Assembly (NCBI GenBank): GCA_964611125.1
Contig: CAZSZO010000008.1
Span: 1 to 64,000 of the forward strand
From: JAEUIX01 sp964611125
Lineage (GTDB): Bacteria; Planctomycetota; Phycisphaerae; Phycisphaerales; UBA1924
Length of the DNA stretch: 64,000 nt
Reading direction: 5' to 3'
The translations under genes and the position numbers were made by a program. The notes below the pieces were generated by a model. The model worked only from the letters and a program-made list of their open reading frames with translations. It made no database searches and was not told where the DNA came from. The stretch's first letter is position 1. Every line of letters begins with the position of its first letter. Below, in pieces: positions 55,701-63,713 of this stretch.

Positions 55701-56283
55701 GGACTTCGACCCGCACCATCTCGTTGAAGACCGACCCCGCCCACATCGCGCCCGAGTCGTGCAGCCCGCGTCCGCTATATGGCCCCACCAGCGAGCCCTG
55801 CGGCGCGCCGGGGTCGTAGCAGACCACCGACGCCCCTGCGGGCAGGTTCATATCGCTCAGGTGCAGCCGCATGCCCAGCGCCGCGGGCGAGGTAAAATCG
55901 CACACCCACAGCCAGCCGCCGCCCGCACCCTCAGGAACCCGATACCAGACGCCCGCCGCGTCGTTCCACGGGACATCCTGCCCGACGCCGTAGCGCAGCA
56001 CTTTCTCGTCACGCCGGTTCGCCGCGTCGTCGTCGATGAGGGCGTCGTTGTTCAGGCGGTTGAGCACCACGAGGCCCGCGCCACGATCAAGCGCGATGCC
56101 CAGGTCCTCCGACGGCGGCCGCGGCGGCGCTTTGGCCTCCGTCGCCGGCGCGGGTCCAAACGTGGCGAGCACGCCCTGCCCATCGCCCTGAGCCTGGGCC
56201 GCCCCAGCCACGCCCAGCAGCGCGGCGCCGAGCCCGAGGAGCCGCATACAGAGACGTCCAACTTGACGACGGGGGTGGATCAT
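52786..56283 (-). CDS. Secreted trypsin-like protease with four tandem repeats and dockerin-like tail
   Basis: A 1165-residue exported protease. Signal peptide about 1-32 (cut AQA-QG). The serine protease domain (about 255-430) has the triad His289 (TANHC), Asp337 (ASDHTL) and Ser414 (EGGSSGSGIF), like lysyl-endopeptidase/trypsin members. A PPC-type domain (about 465-575) follows, then four tandem repeats of about 125 residues (roughly 585-1105), each with CPNAAPI/CASAPS-type starts, a WYAF or WFVY strand, DTCGSAYDTVLSVH-type strands and a conserved GxTYLIRVAGF. The tail has two dockerin-like repeats (DFNGDGLTDPDDLSDVI, DINGDGNIDPDDLSDYI). Likely secreted or surface-bound. Repeats probably bind ligands. 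Confidence 0.88.
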   Translation of the reverse strand: MIHPRRQVGRLCMRLLGLGAALLGVAGAAQAQGDGQGVLATFGPAPATEAKAPPRPPSEDLGIALDRGAGLVVLNRLNNDALIDDDAANRRDEKVLRYGVGQDVPWNDAAGVWYRVPEGAGGGWLWVCDFTSPAALGMRLHLSDMNLPAGASVVCYDPGAPQGSLVGPYSGRGLHDSGAMWAGSVFNEMVRVEVRLPGGKGVQDAVQPAALPLRIDAAQHFYRDLAQRRGPLEVGACYNDVTCFPAWANTARAAAGIGFIANNVSLYCSGTLLSSIGADQTPIWLTANHCLSTNADAQSSEIFWLFQSSACNAGAPALASVPRSAVCTLLSTSAASDHTLLMIEGTIPGGLIFAGWNPSLPPDGAALTGIHHPDGSFKRISFGAKQTVGTCSSFGPNHIRVNWAGPSVTEGGSSGSGIFRNDTQQLIGQLHGGPSACGNAPANQFDCYGDFAVTHQAIAPLLAGGSDDALEPNNACAAALNLGGVGQQAFSNLIVKSTSEDWYRFAVPGSGGRVVIDLDFRHAFGDVDAQLLDGCGAVVAASTGSSDSERIDYTNTGPARSFTLRVFLFTDSRNTYSLNTIVAASAPANDTCPNAAPIGVGSVFGVSSAATTDGSDSCNPTSGGDVWYAFTAPASGTLFVNTCGSAYDTVLSVHSGCPGTAANQLACDDDSGNCGAVPRRQSSTSLLVDGGQTYLIRVAGFGGAVGSFQLNLGFTSAPGADACASAPSIAAGSYIDTTVGATTDGAAGCVDGTGADKWYAFTAPATGTMFVDTCGSAFDTVISVHAGCPGNAANQLACDDDGGNCGATPRRQSSTSAAVVGGQTYLIRVAGFSGAAGAYQFNIGFSPVAPSDNCSAAPVITAGLYSGTTVGATGDGLADCGASSGSPDVWYAFPVGPVNGTLLVDLCGSAYDTVVSLHRECDTGAPGYLVACNDDSDACERQSQIDAPVAAGETYLFRVSGYAGSAGAFTMQVSFAPATGADDCGSAPLVVPGTIVGDTTGATQDGAASCTNGATRDVWFVYAAPARGSLVIDTCGSSFDTVVSVHSGCPGNAANQIGCNDDDFTICPGTPNHSLLTAPVEAGGTYRIRLAGFAGSAGAYVMHMAFQPACATDFNGDGLTDPDDLSDVITCFFSAPPCPGADINGDGNIDPDDLSDYITRYFGGC

Positions 56284-56734
56284 GAGGCAGCTCCGCTTGG
56301 ATCAATGGGATACGTCGCCTGGGCCGCCGAGATCGTTGCCGATCGCTGCGCGAGCCAAGACGCCTTCGCAAGCGAGCCGCTTAAAGATGTCTCCCTGCCC
56401 GCCTCTCGGTGACCTGTAACCCCGTTCGGGGACTCTTCCCCCCGCGAGAATTACCACCTGATCGAGGTATCGCCGCCGCTGTCTGTTGCTCGTTCCCGTG
56501 ATTAGGGCGTTTTGAACGCTCACAGTCGGTCGCGAGGCCGATTCCACGGCACCGTTCCAGGGCGCCGAAAATGTCAAGATGGGGCCCCCTTGCCGGTGAA
56601 TCCACGGGCGCGCGGCGAACGTAACCTTCTTTTAGAGACCGCGTTTCCCCATCGTCCCGATCCGTTATCCGGTCGGAGCACCCCGGATTGGAGATGATGC
56701 GCGGCCTTCCCGCAGCCCGGCAGGAGGCGTCCCC
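56284..56734. other. Divergent intergenic region
   Basis: 451 bp between the protease gene and the rightward Pro/Gln-rich secreted protein. Less GC-rich than neighbouring genes. It has a short inverted repeat, GCGTT-TTG-AACGC (around 56509-56521), and TTTTAGAGACC near 56631. No clear -35/-10 pair could be assigned and no gene seen. Confidence 0.4.
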
Positions 56735-58972
56735 ATGTTCCATCGCCCCGCATCTCTCAAGCTCACATCCATGCTCGTCGCCGCCGCGGCGCTGGGCGGC
56801 GTCCTCGCCGCTGGCCCGCAGGTTCACGCGGCGCCCGGGCTCGACAGCTTCGCGCTGTCGTTCTCCACGAACGATGGCGACTGGGGGTACGACTACAGCT
56901 CCTTCGGCTTCAGCTACAGCCGCGGGTACTCGTCGTTCGGCTTCGCCAGCTTCAACCGGCCCTACCGGTTCTTCGATTGCTACCCGAGCTACCGGTACAG
57001 CTATTGCGCGCCGGTCATCGTGGCCCCTGTCTGCGATCCCTTTGACGATGTGATCTACACCGCCCCCTGCGCGCCGGTGTATGTCGCGCCCGTCTATACC
57101 CCGGTCTATTACTACGCCCCGTTGTACGCGCCCGTGTACGCGCCGGTCCGCTTCAGCGATCCGTACTTCCACGGCCCGTCGCTCTCCCTCTCGTTCTCCT
57201 TCGGCAGCCGCCGCTCCTGGCGCGACTGCGACTTTGTCCATCCCCGCTACTGCGGGCCCGATTACGGCTACCGCCACGGATACCGGGGCGGCTACGGGTA
57301 CGGCCGCCCGCTGGTGATCAACAACACCACTATCATCAACAACAACAACGTCCCGCCCCCGAGCCCCTCGCCGGCGTTCCAGGGCGTGCTCGCCTCGGGC
57401 GACCGCGGCCTCATCGGCACCGGCTCCAAGCCCGGCGCCGGCGCCCCAGCTTCCGCGGGCATCGCCGCGTCGGGCGCACCGGCTTCGTTCCCTGGCAACC
57501 CCCAGGCCGGTTTCGCCGGCAAGCCCGGCCGGGGCGCCCCCCAGCAGCAGATGGCCGCGACCCAGCCCGCCAAGATTCCGCTCCCGGCCGTCGCCAGCGG
57601 CGCGAACGCCAAGCCTGTTACCGGGGCGGCGCCGAGCGCACTGGCCCAGAGCGGCATCGCCACCAAGCCGGCGCCGCAGCAGATCGCGAGCGGCTCGGCG
57701 TTCGTGAAGCCCGCTGCGGGCAGCCCGGCGGTTAAGGACCCGTCGTCATACGTCGGCCCGCTCCAGAGCACGCAGCAGGGCTCGCCGCAGAGCCCGCTCC
57801 AGAGCAAGCCGGCTGGCGGCGCTCCGGCCATCGGGGCTCCGGCCAACGGGGCCCTCAAGCCCCAGGTCGTGAGCTCACAGGGCCCCATCCGGAATCCGCA
57901 GGCCGTCGGCGCCAAGCCGGTCCCGGCGACGATCACTCAGGCGCCTCAGCCGACATCGGGCTTTGGCAAGCCCACGAGCGTTGCGTCCCCGGCCGCGCCC
58001 CAGCCGCAGCCGATCGCGTCCAAGCCGGTTCAGCAGCCGGCCCAGCAATTGGTGCAGGCGCCTGCCCAGGCACCGGTCTCAGCACCTGTCCAAGTGGGGG
58101 CGCCGAGCGGCAAGCCCGCGCCGGTGCAGTCGGTGAAGCCCGCCCAGTTTCAGCCAGTCCAGCAGCAGCCGGCTCAGCAGGTCCAGTCGCCAGGCGCCAA
58201 GCCCGTCCAGCCTCTCCAGGTCGGCCAGTTCCAACCTGCCCAGCAGCAGCCCGTGCAGCAGGCGGTCAAGCAGCCCCAACCCCAGCCTCAGCAGCAGGCT
58301 CAGCCCCAACAGCAGCGCCAGTCATTCGGCCAGCCGGCCGGGCCGTTCGTGAAGCCGGGGCAGGCCGGTTCGAGTGCGCGGTATCAGACGCAGGGGCCAA
58401 TTCAGGGGCCAATTCAGGGGCCAATTCAGGGGCCAGTTCAGGGGCCAGTTCAGGGCCCAGTCCAAGGCCCAGTTCAGGCCGTGCCGTCGAAGGCGCCCGC
58501 GACCGGAACCCCTCAGCAGGCGATGCCCGCTCCGCAGTCGGCGCGGGCGGGCAACCCTGGCTCTTTCTCCAAACCCTCTGCATACACCCGTCCGCAGGTC
58601 TCTCCTCAGCAGCAGTCGTACTCAAAGCCGCAGTCCTTCTCACAGCCGCAGCCTTTGTCACAGCCACAGGCCCGGGTCCCTCGGTTTGACGCGCCGCGCA
58701 CCAACCTGGCGTCGCCCGCTCAGTCCGCAGCGGCCCAGAAGCTCCCGAACCAGAGCTTCTCCCAGCCCGCTCGCCAGTACGCACCCGCCCGGCAGGCCAG
58801 CCCCGGCGTCAGCGGCGGCCCGTTCCGCTCCGCGGGCCCCGCGTCCCCGGCGATGGGTGGCAAGCCCAGCGCCGGTTCGCAGCGGGCCATCGGCCCCCAG
58901 CAGCAGCAGGGCGGTGGCGGCGGGGGGGGCGGCGGCGGCAGCCGCGGCGGCGGCAAGAGCGGCCGGCAGTAG
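56735..58972 (+). CDS. Secreted Pro/Gln-rich repeat protein
   Basis: A 745-residue exported protein of low complexity. After a signal peptide (about 1-32), an aromatic region rich in Tyr, Phe, Ser and Arg (about 45-190; PLYAPVYAPVRFSDPYFHGP) precedes INNTTIINNNNVPPPSPSP. The rest is Pro/Gln/Ala-rich with QQQ and GPIQ/GPVQ runs; a block of seven 4-residue units is encoded by a 12-nt tandem repeat. It ends in a Gly run and SGRQ. A structural or adhesive envelope protein is likely; I see no enzyme motif. It has a strong terminator after its stop and weak repeats that may vary between strains. Confidence 0.72.
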   Translation: MFHRPASLKLTSMLVAAAALGGVLAAGPQVHAAPGLDSFALSFSTNDGDWGYDYSSFGFSYSRGYSSFGFASFNRPYRFFDCYPSYRYSYCAPVIVAPVCDPFDDVIYTAPCAPVYVAPVYTPVYYYAPLYAPVYAPVRFSDPYFHGPSLSLSFSFGSRRSWRDCDFVHPRYCGPDYGYRHGYRGGYGYGRPLVINNTTIINNNNVPPPSPSPAFQGVLASGDRGLIGTGSKPGAGAPASAGIAASGAPASFPGNPQAGFAGKPGRGAPQQQMAATQPAKIPLPAVASGANAKPVTGAAPSALAQSGIATKPAPQQIASGSAFVKPAAGSPAVKDPSSYVGPLQSTQQGSPQSPLQSKPAGGAPAIGAPANGALKPQVVSSQGPIRNPQAVGAKPVPATITQAPQPTSGFGKPTSVASPAAPQPQPIASKPVQQPAQQLVQAPAQAPVSAPVQVGAPSGKPAPVQSVKPAQFQPVQQQPAQQVQSPGAKPVQPLQVGQFQPAQQQPVQQAVKQPQPQPQQQAQPQQQRQSFGQPAGPFVKPGQAGSSARYQTQGPIQGPIQGPIQGPVQGPVQGPVQGPVQAVPSKAPATGTPQQAMPAPQSARAGNPGSFSKPSAYTRPQVSPQQQSYSKPQSFSQPQPLSQPQARVPRFDAPRTNLASPAQSAAAQKLPNQSFSQPARQYAPARQASPGVSGGPFRSAGPASPAMGGKPSAGSQRAIGPQQQQGGGGGGGGGGSRGGGKSGRQ
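58391..58474 (+). repeat. 12-nt tandem repeat in secreted protein gene
   Basis: Seven units of CAGGGGCCAATT/CAGGGGCCAGTT with late variants CAGGGCCCAGTC and CAAGGCCCAGTT. It encodes QGPI/QGPV repeats. The high identity of the first three units suggests recent expansion. Confidence 0.9.
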
Positions 58973-59000
58973 ATCCGGCCCCGAGATTCGAGACAGCCAC

Positions 59001-59031
59001 AGGGCCGGGGATCAGTCCCCGGCCCTTTTTT
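59001..59031 (+). terminator. Intrinsic terminator
   Basis: Perfect 11-bp stem (59001-59011 with 59016-59026), 4-nt loop, then TTTTTT. Ends the Pro/Gln-rich protein transcript. Confidence 0.9.
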
Positions 59032-59093
59032 CGCTCATAGCCCCTACAAATAAGAAAACGGCCGAAATTCGTGCTTCTCGGGCCTGAATACCC

Positions 59094-59122
59094 TTGCAGA
59101 GACCGAAAACACTCGGTAAACT
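59094..59122 (+). promoter_or_regulatory. Weak candidate promoter for the DUF1579 gene
   Basis: TTGCAG (59094-59099), a 17-nt spacer and TAAACT (59117-59122). The match to consensus is modest but the spacing is right, and the gene lies downstream of a strong terminator so needs its own promoter. Confidence 0.4.
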
Positions 59123-59178
59123 CGCGATCGGTCTTTGTCTGGTTGTGAACACGTCACTTGGAAACAAAGGAGTCGGTC

Positions 59179-59826
59179 ATGAAGCTGTGTGAAGGCGCGT
59201 GTTGGCTGTCGGTGTGCGCGGCGGGTGCGATCGGGGCGAGTCTGCTGCTCGGCGGCGCCGGGGCGACTCAGCCGGAGAAGAAGCCCGAGGGCAAGGCGCC
59301 CGCGGCGCCGGCGGGCCAGCCGAACATGGACGAGATGATGAAGATGTTCCAGGCGATGGCCGCGCCGGGACCCGAGCACGCGATCCTCAAGGCCTTCGAC
59401 GGTCAATGGAACGGGAAGGTCGAGACGTTCGGCCAGATGGCCGCGCCGCCGAGCGATGGCGTGATGAAGAACTCCTGGGTCCTGGGCGGGCGGTTCCTGC
59501 GGCAGGAGTGGAAGGGCGAGTTCATGAAGCAGCCCTTCGAAGGCCTGGGCTACTGGGGCTTTGATCGCGCCAAGAAGAAATGGATCGGCACGTGGATGGA
59601 CACCATGGGCACAGGCGCGATGGTGATGGAGGGGGATTACGACGCCGGTAAGAAGGTGTGGACGATGACGGGCGGCATGACCAACCCGATGGGCGTCGAA
59701 GAGCGCTTCCGCCAGACGATCACGGTGAAGGACGCCGACACGCACGTGCTGGACATGTACGGCGCGGAGGCCCCGGGCGCGAAGGAAGAGCTGATGATGA
59801 AGATCACGTACACGCGTAAGAAGTGA
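59179..59826 (+). CDS. Exported DUF1579 family protein
   Basis: A 215-residue exported protein. The signal peptide is about 1-34 (hydrophobic GACWLSVCAAGAIGASLLLG). A polar linker with MDEMMKMFQAMAAPGPEH precedes the domain, which has LKAFDGQWNGKVETF, NSWVLGGRFLRQEWKGEFM, FEGLGYWGFDRAKKKWIGTW and a C-terminal strand region ending ITYTRKK, typical of DUF1579. Members are of unknown function, often in planctomycetes; the fold resembles lipocalin-like barrels. ATG at 59179 has AAGGAG six nt upstream. A near-perfect terminator follows. Confidence 0.86.
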   Translation: MKLCEGACWLSVCAAGAIGASLLLGGAGATQPEKKPEGKAPAAPAGQPNMDEMMKMFQAMAAPGPEHAILKAFDGQWNGKVETFGQMAAPPSDGVMKNSWVLGGRFLRQEWKGEFMKQPFEGLGYWGFDRAKKKWIGTWMDTMGTGAMVMEGDYDAGKKVWTMTGGMTNPMGVEERFRQTITVKDADTHVLDMYGAEAPGAKEELMMKITYTRKK

Positions 59827-59875
59827 ACCATCGCGCGGTCGTGGTAGAACAGCCCAGTTTACCTGGTGTGCGCAG

Positions 59876-59910
59876 AACCGCGCCGATGCCAGCATCGGCG
59901 CGGTTTTTTT
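59876..59910 (+). terminator. Intrinsic terminator of the DUF1579 gene
   Basis: Perfect 13-bp stem (59876-59888 with 59893-59905), loop of 4 nt, T-run of seven. Confidence 0.92.
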
Positions 59911-60175
59911 CATCGGCTGCGGAGCCCGCCGGGGGAACCGTGAAAGATAGGCATTTTGGGGGTTCTGGTGAGACCATAGCGCCGCACAAAAATGACCTTC
60001 TTGGGGTGGTCAAGGTCGATTGCGGGGTGTACATTCAGGGTCACCAAGGCGGCTGCACGCGCAGATTGTGTTGCGCGGGCAGTCGGTCGGCTCGAACTTG
60101 CGGCCCACAGCTGATGTTCGTGCGACGAAGCGGTCCGTCCACCGCCTTCGCCTTGGAAGAAAGAGAGAATCGCCC

Positions 60176-60898
60176 ATGAAGAACCTCCTGATCTGCGCGG
60201 CCCTCGCCAGCCTCACCGCTTCGACCGCGATGGCCACGGTCATCACCGTCGCTGACACCAACCCCGCTTCCGACACGTTCATGCGCATCCGCCGCGGCAA
60301 CACCGGTGGCGAGGCGTACCTCTTCACCAACGGCAACGCCCGGTACGACTTCAACGCCTCCGGGGCGCCCGTCTGGTCGAACCCCGTGGGCAACGAGAGC
60401 CTGTTCTTCACCTTTGTGTACAGCTATGTCGCCGCGACCGGAACGTCGACGCTCCAGATCGACTTCAACCGCGACGGCGACTATGCCGATGGCGCGGGCG
60501 CTGCCAGCGAGACGGTTTCGCGGACTTCGGCCGGCCTGGTCGGTCTGTCGTTCCTCAATGTCCGCCTGTATCTGCAGGGTGGCAGCAACCCGGTCACCGA
60601 CGTGAGCATCAACGATTTCACGCTCAACGGCCAGAACTTCGGCTCGTTCAGCACTGATCTCGGCAACCCCTCGACGACTTCGTTCGTGCAGCAGTTCGCC
60701 ACCAGCGGCGGTGGCGCGTTCGGCGATATCACCGCCAGCGGCAGCTTCGATCTCGTCGGCAACGGTGGCCAGGAAATCCCCAAGTTCGAGGTTCAGCTCG
60801 GCAACGCCGTCCAGCTCGTTCCGCTCCCCACCGCCAGCGTGCTGAGCCTCGCCGGCGTCGGGCTGGTCGGCCTGCGTCGCCGCCGCGCGGCCCTCTAA
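60176..60898 (+). CDS. PEP-CTERM-like secreted protein
   Basis: A 240-residue exported protein with a signal peptide (MKNLLICAALASLTASTAMA) and a beta-rich body (ESLFFTFVYSYVAATGTSTL and SFLNVRLYLQGGSNPVTDVS). The tail VPLPTASVLSLAGVGLVGLR followed by RRRAAL has the short hydrophobic helix plus Arg cluster of a PEP-CTERM signal, though the motif is VPLP rather than VPEP. ATG at 60176 follows GAAGAAAGAGAG. An exosortase should be elsewhere. Function of the body is not known. Confidence 0.78.
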   Translation: MKNLLICAALASLTASTAMATVITVADTNPASDTFMRIRRGNTGGEAYLFTNGNARYDFNASGAPVWSNPVGNESLFFTFVYSYVAATGTSTLQIDFNRDGDYADGAGAASETVSRTSAGLVGLSFLNVRLYLQGGSNPVTDVSINDFTLNGQNFGSFSTDLGNPSTTSFVQQFATSGGGAFGDITASGSFDLVGNGGQEIPKFEVQLGNAVQLVPLPTASVLSLAGVGLVGLRRRRAAL

Positions 60899-60958
60899 GC
60901 CGCTCAACAAGCCGCTTTCTGGGCCTCGCGGGCCTGGGCCGGTTCAAATGCACTCACC

Positions 60959-60994
60959 AGCAGCCCCGGTCTTGGCCGGGGTTGCTGCTTTTTT
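60959..60994 (+). terminator. Intrinsic terminator
   Basis: AGCAGCCCCGG pairs with CCGGGGTTGCT (one wobble), 6-nt loop, followed by GCTTTTTT. Confidence 0.85.
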
Positions 60995-61026
60995 GAGGGC
61001 TGCTTGCCCGGCCCCATCGCCCAGCA

Positions 61027-62523
61027 TCAGCGGCGCGGGTTGCGCAGCGGGTTGGGCCGGCCCGTGCGGGGGCCCAGCGGTCCCGTCTTGCTCGGCCCGG
61101 CGGGCGCGGCGCCGGCGGCTGACGCGGGAGCGTGGGGTGCGGGGACCGGCGGCGAGCCGTGCGCCCCGGAGGCGGGGCTGTCCGTCAGCGGCGGTGATTC
61201 GGGCGGCTCGCCAGTCGCGGCGGTGGTCGGCAGCGCATCGGTGGGCAGCGATTCAGGCAGCCCGGCGTCGAGGAACGCCGCGGCCGCCCTGGCATCCAGC
61301 TCGGCGGGCCTTGCGGCCTCCGGCGGCCCGGGCGGTTCGCCCTCGCGCGGACCTTCGGCCAGGCGGGCGAAGATCAGGCGGCCCGCTGAGGTGGTCAGGG
61401 CGCTGGTGACCTCAACTTCGGCCTCGCCGCCGACCCGGCCCGCGGCGTGCTCGACGACGAGCATGGTGCCGTCATCAAGATAACCCACGGCCTGCCCGGG
61501 CTGCTCGCCGGGCTTGACGAGCTCGAGCCGCACGCGGCTCCCGGGGATCAGCGACGGCTTAAGCGCGTTGGCGACGTCGTTGAGGTTCAGGACGCCGATC
61601 TTCTGGAGCCCGGCGACGCGATTGAGCCCGGCGTCGGCGGTCACGATCGAGGCCGACATGATGCGGGCGAGCTCGACGAGCATCTGGTCGACGGCCTTGC
61701 CGGGGATCGGCGTTTCATCGAGCGTGAGGTCAAGCTGCGGGTTGCGCTGCAGGCGGGCGATCACCTCGAGGCCGCGCCGGCCGCGGGCCCGCTTCATGCG
61801 CTCGCCGCTGTCGGCGAGGCGCTGCAGCTCTTCGATGACGAAGCGGGGGACCACCAGCGGCGCCGAGAGGATGCCCGTGACGGCCAGGTCGGCGATGCGG
61901 GCGTCGATGAGGGCGGAGGAGTCGAGCAGGAGCGGGCGGACGCCGCGGAGCTGCTTGGCGAACTCGACATAGGGGATCACCAGGCGGAAGTCGTCCTGGG
62001 TCTGCAGGACGCTGGACATCCCCAGGTAGCAGAGGCTGATCCCCAGCAGCACCTTGATCGCGGCGATCATTTCCTTGGAGCGGATGTCGTAGGCCTGCAC
62101 CAGCAGGTCGAGGACGAAGTTGAGCGCGTACGCCGCGATCAGCCCGACGAGCAGGCCGAAGAACACGCCCGAGATCGTGGCGATCTTCTTGCGGGGCGTG
62201 AGCATGTCGATGGCCAGCACCAGCAGGCAGAGAACGATCCCCGCGGTCATGGGGATGTGCCAACCGATGCCCACGCTGATGCCGAAGAGGAAGTCGCCGC
62301 CAGCCCCGGCGCCCTGGGTGTTGAGCACGTAGAGGATCGTGACGGTCACCATCATGACCACGAAGGCCATGCGGACGATCCGCACCAGGGCCTGGCGCTG
62401 CTGCTGCGCGACCTCCAGCGGCGACGTCCCGGCGACGGACAGGCGAGCCGCGAAGGGCGGGCTCGGGGGTGCGTCAGGATCGCGGTCGGCTTGCTGCACG
62501 CCCATGGGCTCCTCAGGCGTCAT
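61027..62523 (-). CDS. Membrane PIN-TRAM domain protein (YacL-like)
   Basis: A 498-residue protein. Four membrane helices lie at about 47-67, 82-106, 116-140 and 154-172. They are followed by a PIN nuclease domain (about 197-320) with acidic residues Asp201 and Asp207 (LLLDSSALIDARI), Glu in FVIEELQRLADSG and Asp in SIVTADAGLN, then a TRAM domain (about 325-395, PGSRVRLELVKPGEQPGQAV). This is the YacL/PilT-like organisation seen in many Gram-positives and planctomycetes; a role in RNA processing is likely, not proven. The C-terminal 100 residues are Pro/Ala-rich and probably unstructured. The hydrolase gene is on the same strand, just upstream, with 28 nt between. Confidence 0.86.
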   Translation of the reverse strand: MTPEEPMGVQQADRDPDAPPSPPFAARLSVAGTSPLEVAQQQRQALVRIVRMAFVVMMVTVTILYVLNTQGAGAGGDFLFGISVGIGWHIPMTAGIVLCLLVLAIDMLTPRKKIATISGVFFGLLVGLIAAYALNFVLDLLVQAYDIRSKEMIAAIKVLLGISLCYLGMSSVLQTQDDFRLVIPYVEFAKQLRGVRPLLLDSSALIDARIADLAVTGILSAPLVVPRFVIEELQRLADSGERMKRARGRRGLEVIARLQRNPQLDLTLDETPIPGKAVDQMLVELARIMSASIVTADAGLNRVAGLQKIGVLNLNDVANALKPSLIPGSRVRLELVKPGEQPGQAVGYLDDGTMLVVEHAAGRVGGEAEVEVTSALTTSAGRLIFARLAEGPREGEPPGPPEAARPAELDARAAAAFLDAGLPESLPTDALPTTAATGEPPESPPLTDSPASGAHGSPPVPAPHAPASAAGAAPAGPSKTGPLGPRTGRPNPLRNPRR

Positions 62524-62551
62524 CAGGGTAGCGGCCGGCCCGACGGTCCGG

Positions 62552-63478
62552 TCAGGGTGAGCGTGGGGGTGCGGGCGGGGGAATCGGGTCCAGCAGGCCG
62601 GCGGCGCGGGCCAGGGCCTCGACGGCCTTGCGGTACTGGGCGGGATTGGTGGGAAAGTCCAGGTGTCCGGCCCCGGCCTGTTCGACGTAGGTGGCGCGTT
62701 TGGCGATGCGGGCGAGGGCCCGGCCGTGCTCGACGGGAACGATGGTGTCGGCGTCGCCGTGCAGGATGAGGACGGGGCGGTCGAGCTTCGCCAGCGTCTG
62801 GTCGCTGCGGAAGGGGTAGCGGACGAGCCATTGCGGGAGGCCGTAGCCCCCGGCGAACGAGGCGATCGACGTAAAGGTTGAGATCAGGACCAGCCCGTCC
62901 GGGGGTCGGCGCTCTGCGACGGCGCAGGCTACGCCGCCGCCCAGCGAGCGACCCAGGTACAGCAGACGGCCATCGAGCTCCGGGCGGGCGAGGGCGAGGG
63001 CGATCAGGGCGTCGCAATCGCTGGCGATGCCCTCCTGGGAGGGGCTCTCGCCAAGCCGGCCGGCACGTCCGTAGCCGCGGTACTCGGGGAGGAGCACCGC
63101 GAAGCCGAGGGCCTGCAGATGGCGGATCTCGTCAGCCAGCAGCAGTTGGTCGATGACCTCGGCGTTGCCGTGGAACCAGACGGCCAGCGGGGTCCGCGGC
63201 GAACCAGCCGATTCCGGGGAGGCTGCCGGGCGTGAGGTGGGGGGGAGGAGCCAGGCGACGGCCTCGCCTGCGCCAACGCCCAGGCGGAGTTCGGTGACGT
63301 TGGGGGGCGTGGTGAGGCCGGCGGCTGCGCGGGGGATGTCGCGCGGGAAGACCATCGACGGCTGGGCGAAGAAGAGCACCATTGCCCACGCAATGTAGAG
63401 CCCAGCCAGCCCAGCAGCGGCATAAAACGCCCAATAGAGGGGACTTTTACGGGCGCGGGCTCTGGAGGGGGCGGGCAT
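62552..63478 (-). CDS. Membrane-anchored alpha/beta hydrolase
   Basis: A 308-residue alpha/beta hydrolase with one N-terminal membrane helix (about 15-38, YWAFYAAAGLAGLYIAWAMV). The catalytic triad is Ser178 in LGRSLGGG, Asp244 in HGDADTIVP and His272 in GAGHLDFP; the oxyanion segment is VWFHGNAEV. This pattern matches the YfhR/BEM46 group of hydrolases. The substrate is unknown. ATG at 63478 gives the expected anchor. It is upstream of the PIN-TRAM gene on the same strand. Confidence 0.85.
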   Translation of the reverse strand: MPAPSRARARKSPLYWAFYAAAGLAGLYIAWAMVLFFAQPSMVFPRDIPRAAAGLTTPPNVTELRLGVGAGEAVAWLLPPTSRPAASPESAGSPRTPLAVWFHGNAEVIDQLLLADEIRHLQALGFAVLLPEYRGYGRAGRLGESPSQEGIASDCDALIALALARPELDGRLLYLGRSLGGGVACAVAERRPPDGLVLISTFTSIASFAGGYGLPQWLVRYPFRSDQTLAKLDRPVLILHGDADTIVPVEHGRALARIAKRATYVEQAGAGHLDFPTNPAQYRKAVEALARAAGLLDPIPPPAPPRSP

Positions 63479-63713
63479 GGGCTGGGTCGGCCGGGTGGGT
63501 GCGTGGGGTGGCGACGGGAGTCTGTATGCTGGCCGACACGGAGTCCAAACGGCGGGCGTCCGGGGCCGGATGCTTGAAATAGGGAATCCACCGGCCATGA
63601 ATCCGTGCCCAGTTGGGGGGCGAAATCAGGTTGCCAGCGGGAAGGCGTCGCGTGCGCGGCCCTGCGACCCGCATTGTTTCGAGTGAGCCCTCGCGGCTCA
63701 AGGAGTTGGAATC

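Noticed and set aside
58391..58474. CRISPR array
   Set aside because: The tandem repeat has no spacers and lies inside a coding frame as QGPI/QGPV units.
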